A stretch of 64,000 bases of DNA from an uncultured Bacteroidia bacterium (GCA_937922655.1 CALAJH010000005.1:186001-250000); one strand, 5' to 3'. Shown: positions 1 through 10,386, counted from the first letter of the stretch. Made by a program: numbers and translations. Notes: generated from the letters alone by a model not told the origin.

Positions 1-2
1 CG

Positions 3-422
3 CCCGAAGAAAACGTCTGCGACGTTCGACATATAACCCGCGCCGACGTCGAAGCGGCGCTTGCACAACTTTGCGGCGAAATCTTTCAACTTCCCCCGGC
101 GTTTTCGGCCTTGAAAAAGAACGGCAAACGCGCCTACGAACTGGCCCGCAAAGGCCTCGACCCACGGCTCGAACCCCGGCCCGTAACGGTCTATCGTCAT
201 GAAATTCTTGATTTTTCGTCGCCGGAACGGGTACGGGTCGTCGTCGAATGCTCGAAAGGAACGTACATTCGAGCGTTGGCACGGGACGCGGGACGAATCT
301 TGGGGGTCGGCGCTTATTTGTCCGCCCTCACCCGAACCCAAAGCGGCGAACTCAAGCTTGACTGCGCATGGGAAATCGACGAACTCGTCAAACCGACGCG
401 CACCTCCGCTTCGGCGCACTAA
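3..422 (+). CDS. truB: tRNA pseudouridine synthase B, C-terminal part (truncated by window start)
   Basis: Frame open from window edge: PEENVCDVRHITRADVEAAL...PPAFSALKKNGKRAYELARKG...VECSKGTYIRALARDAGRILGVGAYLSALTRTQSG, characteristic TruB motifs. Confidence 0.93.
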   Translation, partial: PEENVCDVRHITRADVEAALAQLCGEIFQLPPAFSALKKNGKRAYELARKGLDPRLEPRPVTVYRHEILDFSSPERVRVVVECSKGTYIRALARDAGRILGVGAYLSALTRTQSGELKLDCAWEIDELVKPTRTSASAH

Positions 423-442
423 CAAACATTGGCCGGCTTTGC

Positions 443-450
443 TATATTTG
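443..450 (+). promoter_or_regulatory. Bacteroidota-type -7 box TATATTTG upstream of the 466 ORF
   Basis: TAnnTTTG match 15 nt before ATG; no clear -33 TTG at ideal spacing. Confidence 0.4.
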
Positions 451-465
451 CCGTTAAAAAGAGCA

Positions 466-1422
466 ATGAGAAAAATAGAGGCGCAATACTACGACAAACA
501 CTCGAAAATAGTCGTCGTGGCCCTGAAACAGTGGTTTTACAACCGTTTACGCACGGGCGTGAAGGCCGAAGTCGGCAAGGAATTGAACCGGGAATTTTTG
601 GAGCGCATGAGCATGCGAAGGCGGGTGTGCGACCTGCTTTTTGAACTCTTAAACGTCTTATTGGCGGAAAAAATTGGACGCGGACGATTTCACGTGGACG
701 TGCAAACCCGCGCCCGAGGCGACGAACTGGCACGGGCGGCGGGATACAAAGGAACGATAATCGAAAACGAACCGCCGGACGAACTCGATTTCTTTGTCCA
801 AGCCTTTATTTTTTTATCTCCCGTCCCACAGGGACTCAAAACCGTTGTTCGCGGTTATCCCGACGATTTCCGACTCGCCGTCATAGACATGAGCAAAGTG
901 GACGGGCTTGAATTGCTTGCCGAAGGCATTCCCGAGGCGGCGGTGTTTGCCGTGCTGAGTCTTGTCGTACCGCGCAACCTTTTGGTTCGCGGCGTCGTAA
1001 ACGTCTTGCAGGCCTTGACCACCAACGAGGAATGGCGCTATTGGACGGAGGTCGTCTTTGCCTTTGTCCTTTTAAGGAAAGATTATCGCGATTTTACCAT
1101 GGAATTGACCCAAGAACTCGAACGTACGGCCCCCAACGCCGACCGCAAACAAGAGCTTCGATTCATTTATCGCGCCTTCATTGAAGAAGGATACGAAGAC
1201 GGTTATCAAAAAGGCCAAAACGACGGCTATCAAAAAGGCCAGAACGACGGCTATCAAAAAGGCCAAAACGACGGCTATCAAAAAGGCCAAAACGACGGCT
1301 ACCTAAAAGGAAAAAAAGAAAGCCTCTACCAAACCGCCCTAAAAATGAAACAAAAAGGCGCCGATATCGAATTCATCGCCGAAACCACCGGCCTGAGTCC
1401 GCAAGAAGTGATGCAATTGTAG
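466..1422 (+). CDS. Rpn/PD-(D/E)XK nuclease-family-like protein with C-terminal DGYQKGQN repeats
   Basis: MRKIEAQYYDKHSKIVVVALKQWF...; FHVDVQ segment; C-terminus with xGxxKGxxxG repeats then KMKQKGADIEFIAETTGLSPQEVMQL, a tail typical of Rpn-type proteins. Confidence 0.55.
   Translation: MRKIEAQYYDKHSKIVVVALKQWFYNRLRTGVKAEVGKELNREFLERMSMRRRVCDLLFELLNVLLAEKIGRGRFHVDVQTRARGDELARAAGYKGTIIENEPPDELDFFVQAFIFLSPVPQGLKTVVRGYPDDFRLAVIDMSKVDGLELLAEGIPEAAVFAVLSLVVPRNLLVRGVVNVLQALTTNEEWRYWTEVVFAFVLLRKDYRDFTMELTQELERTAPNADRKQELRFIYRAFIEEGYEDGYQKGQNDGYQKGQNDGYQKGQNDGYQKGQNDGYLKGKKESLYQTALKMKQKGADIEFIAETTGLSPQEVMQL
1201..1296 (+). repeat. 24-bp tandem repeat, 4 near-identical copies, in frame (DGYQKGQN)
   Basis: ggYtatcaaaaaggccaRaacgac repeated at 1201, 1225, 1249, 1273. 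Confidence 0.95.
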
Positions 1423-1652
1423 CCCGACGCCCGTCGTTTTAATTTTTTTCGGCTTACGCCCAAATACAGACTCGGAAACGGACGGGATTCAAAGAAAAAA
1501 CCGGGCGTCCCATGCGGTACGGGCGGTCGCGGCGGTAAAGAAACGACCGTTTTTTTGCGAGTTTTTGCCACTTCGGGCGTGCGTCGTCCCGACTTCTAGG
1601 CGCCGAACAGCACACAAAGCCGCGGATTGCGGAACGGTTTGCCCGCATAAGT

Positions 1653-1683
1653 TTTGACAATTTGTCCCAAAGCCTTATATTTG
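1653..1683 (+). promoter_or_regulatory. Bacteroidota promoter TTTG-N19-TATATTTG
   Basis: TTTG 1653-1656, 19-bp spacer, TATATTTG 1676-1683, about 60 bp upstream of DUF445 ORF. Confidence 0.65.
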
Positions 1684-1744
1684 TAATCCAAATACACGCA
1701 AGGCCGCGTTTGCCCGCCGCCTTGCCAACAAACGATATCCCTAC

Positions 1745-3130
1745 ATGAACACGCAAACGGCAGAAATCGAACAAGATACGCAAAAACAAACGTTGCAAAC
1801 CGATGTGGCGCCGTTGGCCCTGCCCTCCCCGCCGCCCGCCGTCCCGCCCTCCACCCCAACGCCGACCCACGCCGAAATCGAGCAACGCCGCACGCTGACC
1901 AAAATGCGAACCTTGGCTACGGGACTGCTGGTGTTCATGACGCTCCTCTTTTTGACCTCGACGCTTGTCGTTTCGATGTTTCCCCAAACCAAGCCGTGGA
2001 TGAATTTCATCCGCTCGTTCGCGGAGGCGGCGATGGTCGGCGGCATCGCCGACTGGTTCGCCGTAACCGCCCTTTTTCGGCATCCCTTCGGCATTCCCAT
2101 CCCCCATACCGCCATTATTCCCAACAAAAAAGACGCCATCGGCCGAAGTCTGGGCAACTTTATCCAAAACAACTTTTTGACCCAAGAAGCCCTCGAAGAA
2201 AAACTCAAAAGCATGGCCCTGCTTCAAAAAGCCGAGGAATGGCTCGCCAACCCCGAAAACAGCGCCAAAGTCTCCAGACAAATCGCCTCGTTCATTCCCT
2301 CGATTCTCGACGCGCTCGACGACGAACAAGTCAAAAACTTTATCGAAAACAACCTCGCGGCCAACGTCCAACCCCACGACCTCGCCCTCGCCGCCGGCAA
2401 CCTGCTCAGCCTCCTCACCGCCAACAACAAACATCAAGAACTCTTCGACGAACTCATCAAAATCGCCGAACGCATGCTCGAAGAGAACAAAGCCGACATC
2501 CGCAAAAAAATACGCGAAGAAAGCCCGTGGTTCGTCCCCGACTTCGTACGCAACCGCGTTTATACCAAAGTCATGACCCAAACCGAAGAGGCGTTCTGGG
2601 AAATGACCAACGACCCCAACCATCCGCTCCGAAAACGCTTTTTGGCCGCCACCGAACAGTTTATTCACAACCTCAAAACCTCCCCCGAATACCACGAAAG
2701 AATCGCCAAACTCAAAAACGAAATGTTGGACAATCCCGTGGTCCAACAATACTTGCAGCGCGTCTGGACCGACCTCAAAAACTATATTCTCAACAACCTC
2801 GCCGACCACGATTCCCCTTTGCAAAAACAAATTCAAGCGGGTTTCTACACGTTTTTCAACAACCTCATCCGCGACGAAAACATGAGAAACCGCATCACCA
2901 ATTGGATTTACACCGCATTGATTGACGTGGTCAGCAAAAACCGACACGAAATCGGCAACCTCATCTCCAACACCATTCAAAAATGGGACCGCCAAACGCT
3001 GACCAACAAACTCGAACTTTACGTCGGCAAAGACCTGCAATACATCCGTATCAACGGCACGTTGGTCGGCGGGACGGTGGGCCTTTTGATTCACGCCGTC
3101 GCCGTCATTATGGAAAGCATCCACTTTTGA
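1745..3130 (+). CDS. DUF445 (YjiN-like) family membrane protein
   Basis: FIRSFAEAAMVGGIADWFAVTALFRHPFGIPIPHTAIIPNKKDAIGRSLGNFIQNNFL motif and C-terminal GTLVGGTVGLLIHA. Confidence 0.88.
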   Translation: MNTQTAEIEQDTQKQTLQTDVAPLALPSPPPAVPPSTPTPTHAEIEQRRTLTKMRTLATGLLVFMTLLFLTSTLVVSMFPQTKPWMNFIRSFAEAAMVGGIADWFAVTALFRHPFGIPIPHTAIIPNKKDAIGRSLGNFIQNNFLTQEALEEKLKSMALLQKAEEWLANPENSAKVSRQIASFIPSILDALDDEQVKNFIENNLAANVQPHDLALAAGNLLSLLTANNKHQELFDELIKIAERMLEENKADIRKKIREESPWFVPDFVRNRVYTKVMTQTEEAFWEMTNDPNHPLRKRFLAATEQFIHNLKTSPEYHERIAKLKNEMLDNPVVQQYLQRVWTDLKNYILNNLADHDSPLQKQIQAGFYTFFNNLIRDENMRNRITNWIYTALIDVVSKNRHEIGNLISNTIQKWDRQTLTNKLELYVGKDLQYIRINGTLVGGTVGLLIHAVAVIMESIHF

Positions 3131-3168
3131 CAAAAAAACGTTGAGCGCCGACTTTCGCCTCAAAAACC

Positions 3169-6100
3169 ATGCAAAAAAGAAAAATCTTGCGTTCGGTAGC
3201 GGGGGCGCTGACCCTTGTGCTTGTGGCGGCGGGAGGCAAGTCGTTGTGGAATTGGGCCAAGGAACCGTTGGCCGAAAAGTTGCTGACCGACGTTTTTCGT
3301 TCGCCGGTGCGCGTGCGCGTCGAATCGGTGCGCTTGGCCGCCCCTTTTCCCACGCTTGAAGCAAAGGTACGCGACTTCACGGTGCAAGGCACCAACGCCA
3401 AGGCGCCGTCCCACGTCTTTTTTGTAAAAAAAGGCGCCGTCCGTTTCAACCTCTTGCGCATCATCGGTCAAAAGGTCAAAAAAATCGAAAAAATTTACGC
3501 CGAAAACGCCACGGTCTATTTGCACGTCGATTCGTCGCGCGTCAAAAACTTTCAACTTTTCCGCCCCTTCGACCCCCTGCGTACCAAAGCCCCCGACCTC
3601 GTGCATTTGACCGAAATCGAAGTAAAAAAATGCCGCGTCAAATACCGAAACGACTTCGTCGAACGAACTTACGAACTGTTTTTGGATTCGACGAACTTCG
3701 AACTTCGCAGTTTTCGGCGTTCGATAGACGTGACGGCACACACCCGGGGCGTAACCAAGCGTTTGGATTTCGGACGTTTTTCAATTTTTGAGGACAGGAC
3801 GGTCGCCGGAAATTTGGATTTTTGGGTCGACAAACCCACCAAACGCTTGTACTTCAACGACGCAACCGTAAGCGTGCCGGGTATTGACGTCAAACTCTAC
3901 GGCGATATGTCCGTCGGTCCGAACAAAGACTATAATTTGGCCTTCGACGTTGTCAACGGGGATTTGCACGGGCTTTTCGCGTTTATTCCCGAAAAACGTC
4001 CTCGGCGTTTCGACGCCACGGGCCGTATCGACGCCTGCGGTTCTTTGAACGGCGCCGACGACGACCACGTCAATCCCCATTTCGAGTTGCGTTTTACGGC
4101 CCAAAACGCCGCCGTTCGCAACAAGTACACGGGCACAAAAGTCGAAAACCTCGAGCTTTCCGGCAGTTTTAGCAACGGCGCCGAAAACCGGGTTACCACC
4201 ACGGCCTTCAACGTCGAAAACGTACGCGGCAGTTTACGCGGCAAGCCTTTTTCGGGTTTTGTCCGCCTCACGCGTTTGAACGACCCGTTCGTCGAGGCGG
4301 GCTTGAAAGGGGAAATAGACTTGGACGGCGCGGCACGCTTCTTGAACGCCTCTTTGCCCCTAGCCATACACGGAAGCGCTTTCGTCGACGTCAAAATCAA
4401 AGGCTACGCCCACGACATGGCCGACCGCAACCTCCGCCACAAAGCCGAATACGAAGGAACGGTGCGCCTCGCGGACGTTTTTTTGCCTTTGCCCCCCCTC
4501 CGCTTCGAAGCGCTCAACGGTACGCTCAAGCTCTTCGAGCGCCACCTTTCCGTACCGCTCGTCTCCGGATTCGTCAACGACCAACCGTTCAAACTTTCGG
4601 GCTATGTGCCGAACTTTATCGAGGTGGCAACGGGCCACTATTCCACGCCCAAGGCCGATTTGGTCGTTTCCGGAACGGAGTTCGACCTTGACGAGTTTTT
4701 GTCGGCCCTGCAGCGCGCGCCGACAAGCAACGCCCCTTCCCGCCCCCATCCCCTTGCCGGGCTGCAACTCCCCCACGCCGACGTCCATCTTATCGTCGTA
4801 TACGACGGTTTTCGTTACCACGACGCGGTTTTCGATAAATTAAGAGCCGTCGTTCGGCTCAAAGACGGACGTTTGACCTGCGACAACTTCCAAATTCGGC
4901 GCCCCGGCGACACGCTTTCGCTGGCCTTCGACGTACAAACCAACGCATGGAACGAATACCGCGCCCACGCCTTCGTTACCACCGCCGACGTCGACCGGCT
5001 CGTCGACGAACTGGGCATGGCCAAAGACAACGAAGAAAAAGAACGCAAAGGAACGATGTCCTTGTCGGGGCAAATTGTTTTTTCGGGGCGGGTTGAAAAT
5101 CGCGCCGCGAAAAAATCCGATAAAAAGGTGGAAAAACCTTACGCGTTTCGTCGGCCCCGGCCCGACGTCGACACCCCCGATTCTTTACCCGCCCCCAAAG
5201 CCAATCTCCGTCTTGAACTTCGCGATTTCGAAATTTTTCGTCAAAACACCAAAATACAGTTTGACAGCCTCGGACTAGCCGCAAAATTCGACGGCCGCCA
5301 CCTTGCAGACTTTAAAAACAGCGTCGTCGTTCTCGATTCGATTCACGGTTATTTGGCGGGGTATCCTTTGTTGGGGCGGGTAGCCCTTTCGGGAACGGAC
5401 AAAAAAGACGTTGAGGCGCATCTAAGCACGGAAATCGAACTGGCCATCGTCATGGAACTGCTCAAAGTGGCGTGGGCACGCGAGGTGGCGGGCATGGTCG
5501 GCTTCAGTCTCAACGCCGCCGGCCGCTTGGACGACCTCGCCGACCCCCTAAAATTTGCCGACAACGTTTCCCACGTCTACGGCGATTTTCGCCTTTCCGA
5601 CGGCGCGCTAACCTTCGGCCCCCAAAACCTAAGATTGCAAGACCTCAACGCCGTAACGGTTTACGACTCGACGGGTATTTACATCCGTGAAGTGACGGGC
5701 CGGCTCGAAAGTACCCGCTTCGAGGTTACCGGACGGCTCAAAGATTTTTTAAGCTACGTTCTGGCCGACAGACCGCTCGTCGCCGACGTATTTTTGCGTG
5801 CCGACACGCTCCGAGCCAACGAAATTTTGGCCCGGCGCGACCGTCCCGAACGCAAGTTCTCCCTTCCCGAACTTTCCGACATTCGTGCCGACGCCCACAT
5901 CGGGCAAATCGATTTCGACGGCCTGATTTTCGACAACGCCGTCGTCGAAACGTCGGTCGTCAATCGTTTGGCCAACATCCACAAAGCCGAAATGGATTTC
6001 GCGGGCGGAAAACTCGGCTTTGCCGGCAGAATTTTCGACGGCGACTCGCTCGACGTTTTCGCCAACTTAAAACTGCGTTCCGTCGGCGTGAAAAGGGCTT

Positions 6101-6762
6101 TGGAGATGTTGGACGACTTTACGGCTTTACACGATTCGTTGGCCATCGCCGCCGCCGACAACGACTCTCTCAAAGCAATTTTGACGAAAAAAGCGGCCCA
6201 ATCCTCGTTTTTCGACACGGCCGAACTCGATGGCAAACTCAGCGGCAATGCCACGCTTATCACCCGCATTGCGGAAAATTTGAAAACCGAGCTCAAAAAC
6301 GTCCGTCTCGACATTGACTTTTCCGTGGCCGACGGCGTTTTCAACCATGCCGAAGTACAAAAAAAACTGGGCTTTCTTATCCGTAAAAAATATTTGCGCT
6401 CCATTCCGTTTGAATTTACGGGGAGCAACCTTCGCTTTGCCGACGGTTTTTTAACGGTACCCGAGATGACCTTGCGCACGGGCATTGGAACGGTAACTTT
6501 GGAAGGACGGCACTACCGCACAAGTCGTTTTCGCTATCGGCTCACACTCACGCCCCAACGTCGAAGCGACCGCGTGCTGGTTTCGGGATTCTTGAGGGTG
6601 GTGGCCGAAAGTCCACAAAAAACACTTGTCGCCTTCGTTGCCGACGGCTACAAGAAAAAACTCAGGCTGAGGGTCGATTGGTGGCGCATCAAAGACCGCA
6701 CCATCGGCAAGCTCGTGCGTACCCGTCCACCCGTCTACCGAAGCAAAAAAACCTTCTTCTAA
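3169..6762 (+). CDS. AsmA/TamB-like large repeat protein
   Basis: 1197 aa, N-terminal TM, AsmA-type segments (VRDFTVQGTN..., GTMSLSGQIVFSG..., DIDFSVADGVFNHAEVQK). Confidence 0.75.
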   Translation: MQKRKILRSVAGALTLVLVAAGGKSLWNWAKEPLAEKLLTDVFRSPVRVRVESVRLAAPFPTLEAKVRDFTVQGTNAKAPSHVFFVKKGAVRFNLLRIIGQKVKKIEKIYAENATVYLHVDSSRVKNFQLFRPFDPLRTKAPDLVHLTEIEVKKCRVKYRNDFVERTYELFLDSTNFELRSFRRSIDVTAHTRGVTKRLDFGRFSIFEDRTVAGNLDFWVDKPTKRLYFNDATVSVPGIDVKLYGDMSVGPNKDYNLAFDVVNGDLHGLFAFIPEKRPRRFDATGRIDACGSLNGADDDHVNPHFELRFTAQNAAVRNKYTGTKVENLELSGSFSNGAENRVTTTAFNVENVRGSLRGKPFSGFVRLTRLNDPFVEAGLKGEIDLDGAARFLNASLPLAIHGSAFVDVKIKGYAHDMADRNLRHKAEYEGTVRLADVFLPLPPLRFEALNGTLKLFERHLSVPLVSGFVNDQPFKLSGYVPNFIEVATGHYSTPKADLVVSGTEFDLDEFLSALQRAPTSNAPSRPHPLAGLQLPHADVHLIVVYDGFRYHDAVFDKLRAVVRLKDGRLTCDNFQIRRPGDTLSLAFDVQTNAWNEYRAHAFVTTADVDRLVDELGMAKDNEEKERKGTMSLSGQIVFSGRVENRAAKKSDKKVEKPYAFRRPRPDVDTPDSLPAPKANLRLELRDFEIFRQNTKIQFDSLGLAAKFDGRHLADFKNSVVVLDSIHGYLAGYPLLGRVALSGTDKKDVEAHLSTEIELAIVMELLKVAWAREVAGMVGFSLNAAGRLDDLADPLKFADNVSHVYGDFRLSDGALTFGPQNLRLQDLNAVTVYDSTGIYIREVTGRLESTRFEVTGRLKDFLSYVLADRPLVADVFLRADTLRANEILARRDRPERKFSLPELSDIRADAHIGQIDFDGLIFDNAVVETSVVNRLANIHKAEMDFAGGKLGFAGRIFDGDSLDVFANLKLRSVGVKRALEMLDDFTALHDSLAIAAADNDSLKAILTKKAAQSSFFDTAELDGKLSGNATLITRIAENLKTELKNVRLDIDFSVADGVFNHAEVQKKLGFLIRKKYLRSIPFEFTGSNLRFADGFLTVPEMTLRTGIGTVTLEGRHYRTSRFRYRLTLTPQRRSDRVLVSGFLRVVAESPQKTLVAFVADGYKKKLRLRVDWWRIKDRTIGKLVRTRPPVYRSKKTFF

Positions 6763-6980
6763 AACGAAGCGAATATGCCGGCGACGCTTCGGCGTCAAAA
6801 ACGGCGGGAGAAGACGTAGGTTTTCACGGCCGCATGAATGTTTCGAGGGCTTTTAATAATCGGATAATTTTGTAAGACGGACGCTTCGGGAGCCGCTCGG
6901 TGCATACTCAATCGGCGCGGCGCGACTCTTTGAAACGAACGTTTTGGGGCGTGCAACGGTTCGTGCGTTCATCGGCGAAA

Positions 6981-7406
6981 CTACACGGCGACGGGAGCGC
7001 AATAACGGTCGAAGGCCATTTTGAGGTTGGCGGCGATGGCTTCGGGCGAACGGCCTTCGATGTGGTGGCGTTCGAGCAAATGGACCAATTTTCCGTCTTT
7101 GAAAAGCGCGACGGCGGGAGACGAGGGCGGATAAGGGATGAGATGTTTACGGGCTTGTTGGGTGGCTTCCTTGTCGTTGCCCGCAAAAACGGTAACGAGT
7201 TTTTGGGGTTTGACGCCGTGGGCGAGGGCTTGAACAACGCCCGGACGCGCGCCGGCCGCCGCGCATCCACACACCGAATTGACGACCAACAGCGTCGTCC
7301 CTTCGGACTTGAGGGCCGCGTCCACCGCTTCGGGCGTACGCAATTCTTCAAAACCCACCCTGCGCAACTCTTCGCGCATCGGCTCAACGATATATTCGGG
7401 ATACAT
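6981..7406 (-). CDS. BrxA/BrxB family bacilliredoxin
   Basis: MYPEYIVEPMREELRRVGFEEL...LLVVNSVCGCAAAGARPGV...FAGNDKEATQQAR (CGC motif); ATG at 7404-7406. Confidence 0.9.
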   Translation of the reverse strand: MYPEYIVEPMREELRRVGFEELRTPEAVDAALKSEGTTLLVVNSVCGCAAAGARPGVVQALAHGVKPQKLVTVFAGNDKEATQQARKHLIPYPPSSPAVALFKDGKLVHLLERHHIEGRSPEAIAANLKMAFDRYCAPVAV

Positions 7407-7518
7407 TGTATGATTCAACGATATACCACCCCTAACACACAAACCTAGCCGTTGGTTCAACAAATGTTTTTGAATGCACCGCATTTAACCCAAACGTTAC
7501 GTAACGACGAATATTACG

Positions 7519-7526
7519 TAACTTTG
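7519..7526 (+). promoter_or_regulatory. -7 box TAACTTTG overlapping a TTACGTAA palindrome
   Basis: TAnnTTTG match just upstream of NSS transporter gene. Confidence 0.5.
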
Positions 7527-7560
7527 CGGCGCTTTTTGCGTGCTTGAAAAGCAAAATCGG

Positions 7561-9330
7561 ATGACGAACAAGAACGAACGCTGGGGTTCGCGACTGGGGC
7601 TGGTATTGGCGATGGCGGGAAACGCCGTCGGCATGGGTAATTTTTTGCGTTTTCCGGCCCAAGCCGTAGAGAACGGCGGCGGCGCCTTCATCGTTCCGTA
7701 TTTGGCGTCGTTGGCGTTGTTGGGTTTGCCGCTCTTATGGGTCGAATGGGCGATAGGGCGGCGGGGCGGCATGCACGGTTGGCATTCCACGCCTTTTATG
7801 TTCGGCGAAATCGGCAAAAGTTCACTCTGGAAATATGTTGGCGTTTTGGGAATTTTTTGTTCGGTGGCCGTCTGCGGTTATTATTGCTACATCGAAAGTT
7901 GGGCCTTGGCATATTTCGTGCATTCGTTGACGGGTTCGTTTACGGGCATGACGCAGGCGGAGGTGGCGAGTTTTTTTTCAACGTATACGGCTTCGGGAAG
8001 CGAAAGCATAGTCTTTTTCATGGCGTGCGTCGTGATAAACGCGTTAATATTGGCGCGGGGCCTGCGGGGCGGCATCGAACGCGCGGCAACGATAGGCTTG
8101 CCGCTGTTGGTGGCGGCGGGGGTGTTTTTGGCGCTTCGGGCCTTGACGCTGGGCAAAAGCGTGGCGCCGCCGGGCTGTCCCGATTGCGACGCGCTTTTGG
8201 GAATCCAATTTTTATGGGAACCCCGGCCCGCCGGTTGGCTCGACCCCAAGGTCTGGTTTGCCGCCGCGGGGCAAGTCTTTTTCACGCTCGGTCCGGGTTT
8301 TGGCATGATTCACACTTACGCCTCTTACATGCGTGAAAACGAGGACGTGGTCTTGGGCGCGACGACCGTCGCCTCGGCCAACACCTTTGTCGAAGTGTGT
8401 TTGGGCGGTGCGATCGTCGTGCCGATTGCCGCCGCCGCCTTGGGCGTGCATTGGCTCACCGAAAACGCCGGTTTTTCGCTGGCCTTTCAGACCATGCCGT
8501 TTTTGTTCGACGGCTGGGGACCGTTTTGGGGAACTTTGGGCGCTTCGGCATGGTTCGGATTGCTGTTTTTGGCGGGCTTGACCTCGACCCTCGCCATGGG
8601 TTCGCCGTGGATGGCGTTTCTTTCCGACCACTACGGCAAATCGCGTCGTTTTGGCGCCTTTACCTTTACCCTCATGGTCTTGTTCGCGGGCTTGCCGACG
8701 GTCGTGCTTTACGAGCGCGGCGCCCTCGACGAATACGACTATTGGACGGGAAGCGTGGCCCTCGTGGCCTTGGGCTTGTTTGAATGCATCCTTTTTGCGT
8801 GGGTCTTCGGCATGGACAAGGCATGGGAAGAAATCACCCGCGGCGCCCTTTACCGCCCCCACAAAATTTTCAAGTTCGTCATCAAGTACGTAACGACGGG
8901 GATGTTGGCCGTCATTTTTTTGACGACGCTTTTCAAACCCGCCGACAACGACTGGAGTCGCGCCCTGACCGCCGGCTGGCAATTCGACCCCACGAGCGTT
9001 ATCGGCAAAATCCTTCACGTCGACGTGCCTTACAACCGTTCATGGTTCGCCGACGGCTTTCAATCGCCGGAAAACGGCGTGGTCGCCGCCGTTCACCGCA
9101 ACCAAGTGGACTTGGTCGGCGAACACGATTTTCACTATCGTTTTTCTCCGGGCGAAGAAATTTTGGTGCGCGTCGGCGAGCGTGTGGTCGCCGGACAACC
9201 CCTCACCCGCGGCCGGCGCATCAACGACGTGTTTTACAAAGACCTGGTGCGCCTGCAAATCGTGTTTTTGTTTTTGTTTTTGTCGTATTGGGTCTACCGC
9301 GCCCGTCCGCGCCGGCGCAACCGACGTTGA
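7561..9330 (+). CDS. Neurotransmitter:sodium symporter (NSS/SNF) family sodium-dependent transporter
   Basis: WGSRLGLVLAMAGNAVGMGNFLRFPAQAVENGGGAFIVPYLASLALLGLPLLWVEWAIGRRGG; ORF could start at GTG 7540. Confidence 0.9.
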   Translation: MTNKNERWGSRLGLVLAMAGNAVGMGNFLRFPAQAVENGGGAFIVPYLASLALLGLPLLWVEWAIGRRGGMHGWHSTPFMFGEIGKSSLWKYVGVLGIFCSVAVCGYYCYIESWALAYFVHSLTGSFTGMTQAEVASFFSTYTASGSESIVFFMACVVINALILARGLRGGIERAATIGLPLLVAAGVFLALRALTLGKSVAPPGCPDCDALLGIQFLWEPRPAGWLDPKVWFAAAGQVFFTLGPGFGMIHTYASYMRENEDVVLGATTVASANTFVEVCLGGAIVVPIAAAALGVHWLTENAGFSLAFQTMPFLFDGWGPFWGTLGASAWFGLLFLAGLTSTLAMGSPWMAFLSDHYGKSRRFGAFTFTLMVLFAGLPTVVLYERGALDEYDYWTGSVALVALGLFECILFAWVFGMDKAWEEITRGALYRPHKIFKFVIKYVTTGMLAVIFLTTLFKPADNDWSRALTAGWQFDPTSVIGKILHVDVPYNRSWFADGFQSPENGVVAAVHRNQVDLVGEHDFHYRFSPGEEILVRVGERVVAGQPLTRGRRINDVFYKDLVRLQIVFLFLFLSYWVYRARPRRRNRR

Positions 9331-9355
9331 ACGCCAAGAGATTTGTGTAATTTTG
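9327..9355 (+). promoter_or_regulatory. Promoter TTG-N18-TAATTTTG, 5 nt before ATG of glycosyltransferase
   Basis: TTG 9327-9329, TAATTTTG 9348-9355, ATG 9361. Confidence 0.55.
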
Positions 9356-9360
9356 CCGCC

Positions 9361-10386
9361 ATGAGCAGGCTTCCCAAAATCACCGTCGTTACCCCGTCCT
9401 ACAATCAGGGTCAATACATCGAAGAGACCATTTTATCCGTTTTGGAACAAGGATATCCCGAGGTCGAATATTTGATTTTCGATGGCGGCAGTACCGACGC
9501 TTCGGTGGACGTTATCCGCAAATACGAAAAATATTTGACGTACTGGGTCAGCGAAAAGGACAAGGGGCAAAGCGAGGCGATCAACAAAGGACTTCGCCGG
9601 GCGACGGGAGAAATTTTTCATTGGCTCAATTCCGACGACGTATACGCCCCCGGGGCGTTGAAGCGGGTGGGCGAAGCGTATGCAAGGGGGCGGGAAAGCG
9701 GACTTTGCGCCCCCGTCGTTTACGGAAAAGTGCAATCCTTCGACGAAAACGGCCCCGTCGGCGCCCCCATCGCCACCGACGTTTACGCGTCGGCGGCCAA
9801 AACGCTCGGTTTGGCCCGCATCGACCAACCCGGAATTTTTTTTCCCAAGTCGGCCTACGACGCGGTCGGCCCGCTCAATGCCGCCGCCCATTACTGCATG
9901 GACATGGAGTGGTGGATGCGTTACGTCTTGCGCTTCGGCGTGGCGGAGGTTGTATTTTTGGACGCGGTCTTGGCCAAGTTTCGTTTGCACGGCGCGTCCA
10001 AGACCGTGAGCCAAAAAGAACTTTTCGGACGCGACAGGCACGCCATCTATACGTCGTTGGCGCGGGCGGCGGGCTTCGAAAATTACGCCCGCGAATTTTT
10101 GAGCTTCCGCGACGCGCCCGCCTTCGACTTCGTTATCCCCGACGGGGCGCAAACCGCACTCGTCGAACCCGCGCTCAATTATTTTCTTTTGTTGCTGGGC
10201 ATGGAATATTACGAGGCCCTAAACATGAACGCCGCAAGAAAAGCCTTGCGCAGCGTCAAAGCCGAACTCCTCGACCCCGAAGACCAAAAACTTTGGGCCG
10301 AATACAAAAACCGTGCCCGTCTGCCCGCGAAAATCGTTGGCTTTTTGCGCCGTTGGAGCCGACGACAACCCATGGTCGTGCGCTAA
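9361..10386 (+). CDS. Family 2 glycosyltransferase
   Basis: [52 protein letters not shown]...HWLNSDD. Confidence 0.92.
   Translation: MSRLPKITVVTPSYNQGQYIEETILSVLEQGYPEVEYLIFDGGSTDASVDVIRKYEKYLTYWVSEKDKGQSEAINKGLRRATGEIFHWLNSDDVYAPGALKRVGEAYARGRESGLCAPVVYGKVQSFDENGPVGAPIATDVYASAAKTLGLARIDQPGIFFPKSAYDAVGPLNAAAHYCMDMEWWMRYVLRFGVAEVVFLDAVLAKFRLHGASKTVSQKELFGRDRHAIYTSLARAAGFENYAREFLSFRDAPAFDFVIPDGAQTALVEPALNYFLLLLGMEYYEALNMNAARKALRSVKAELLDPEDQKLWAEYKNRARLPAKIVGFLRRWSRRQPMVVR

Noticed and set aside
1454-3364. 636-aa minus-strand ORF opposite DUF445
   Set aside because: Shadow ORF (FVFDGGGxxFVVVFGG-type composition) caused by codon bias; sense DUF445 is clearly real.
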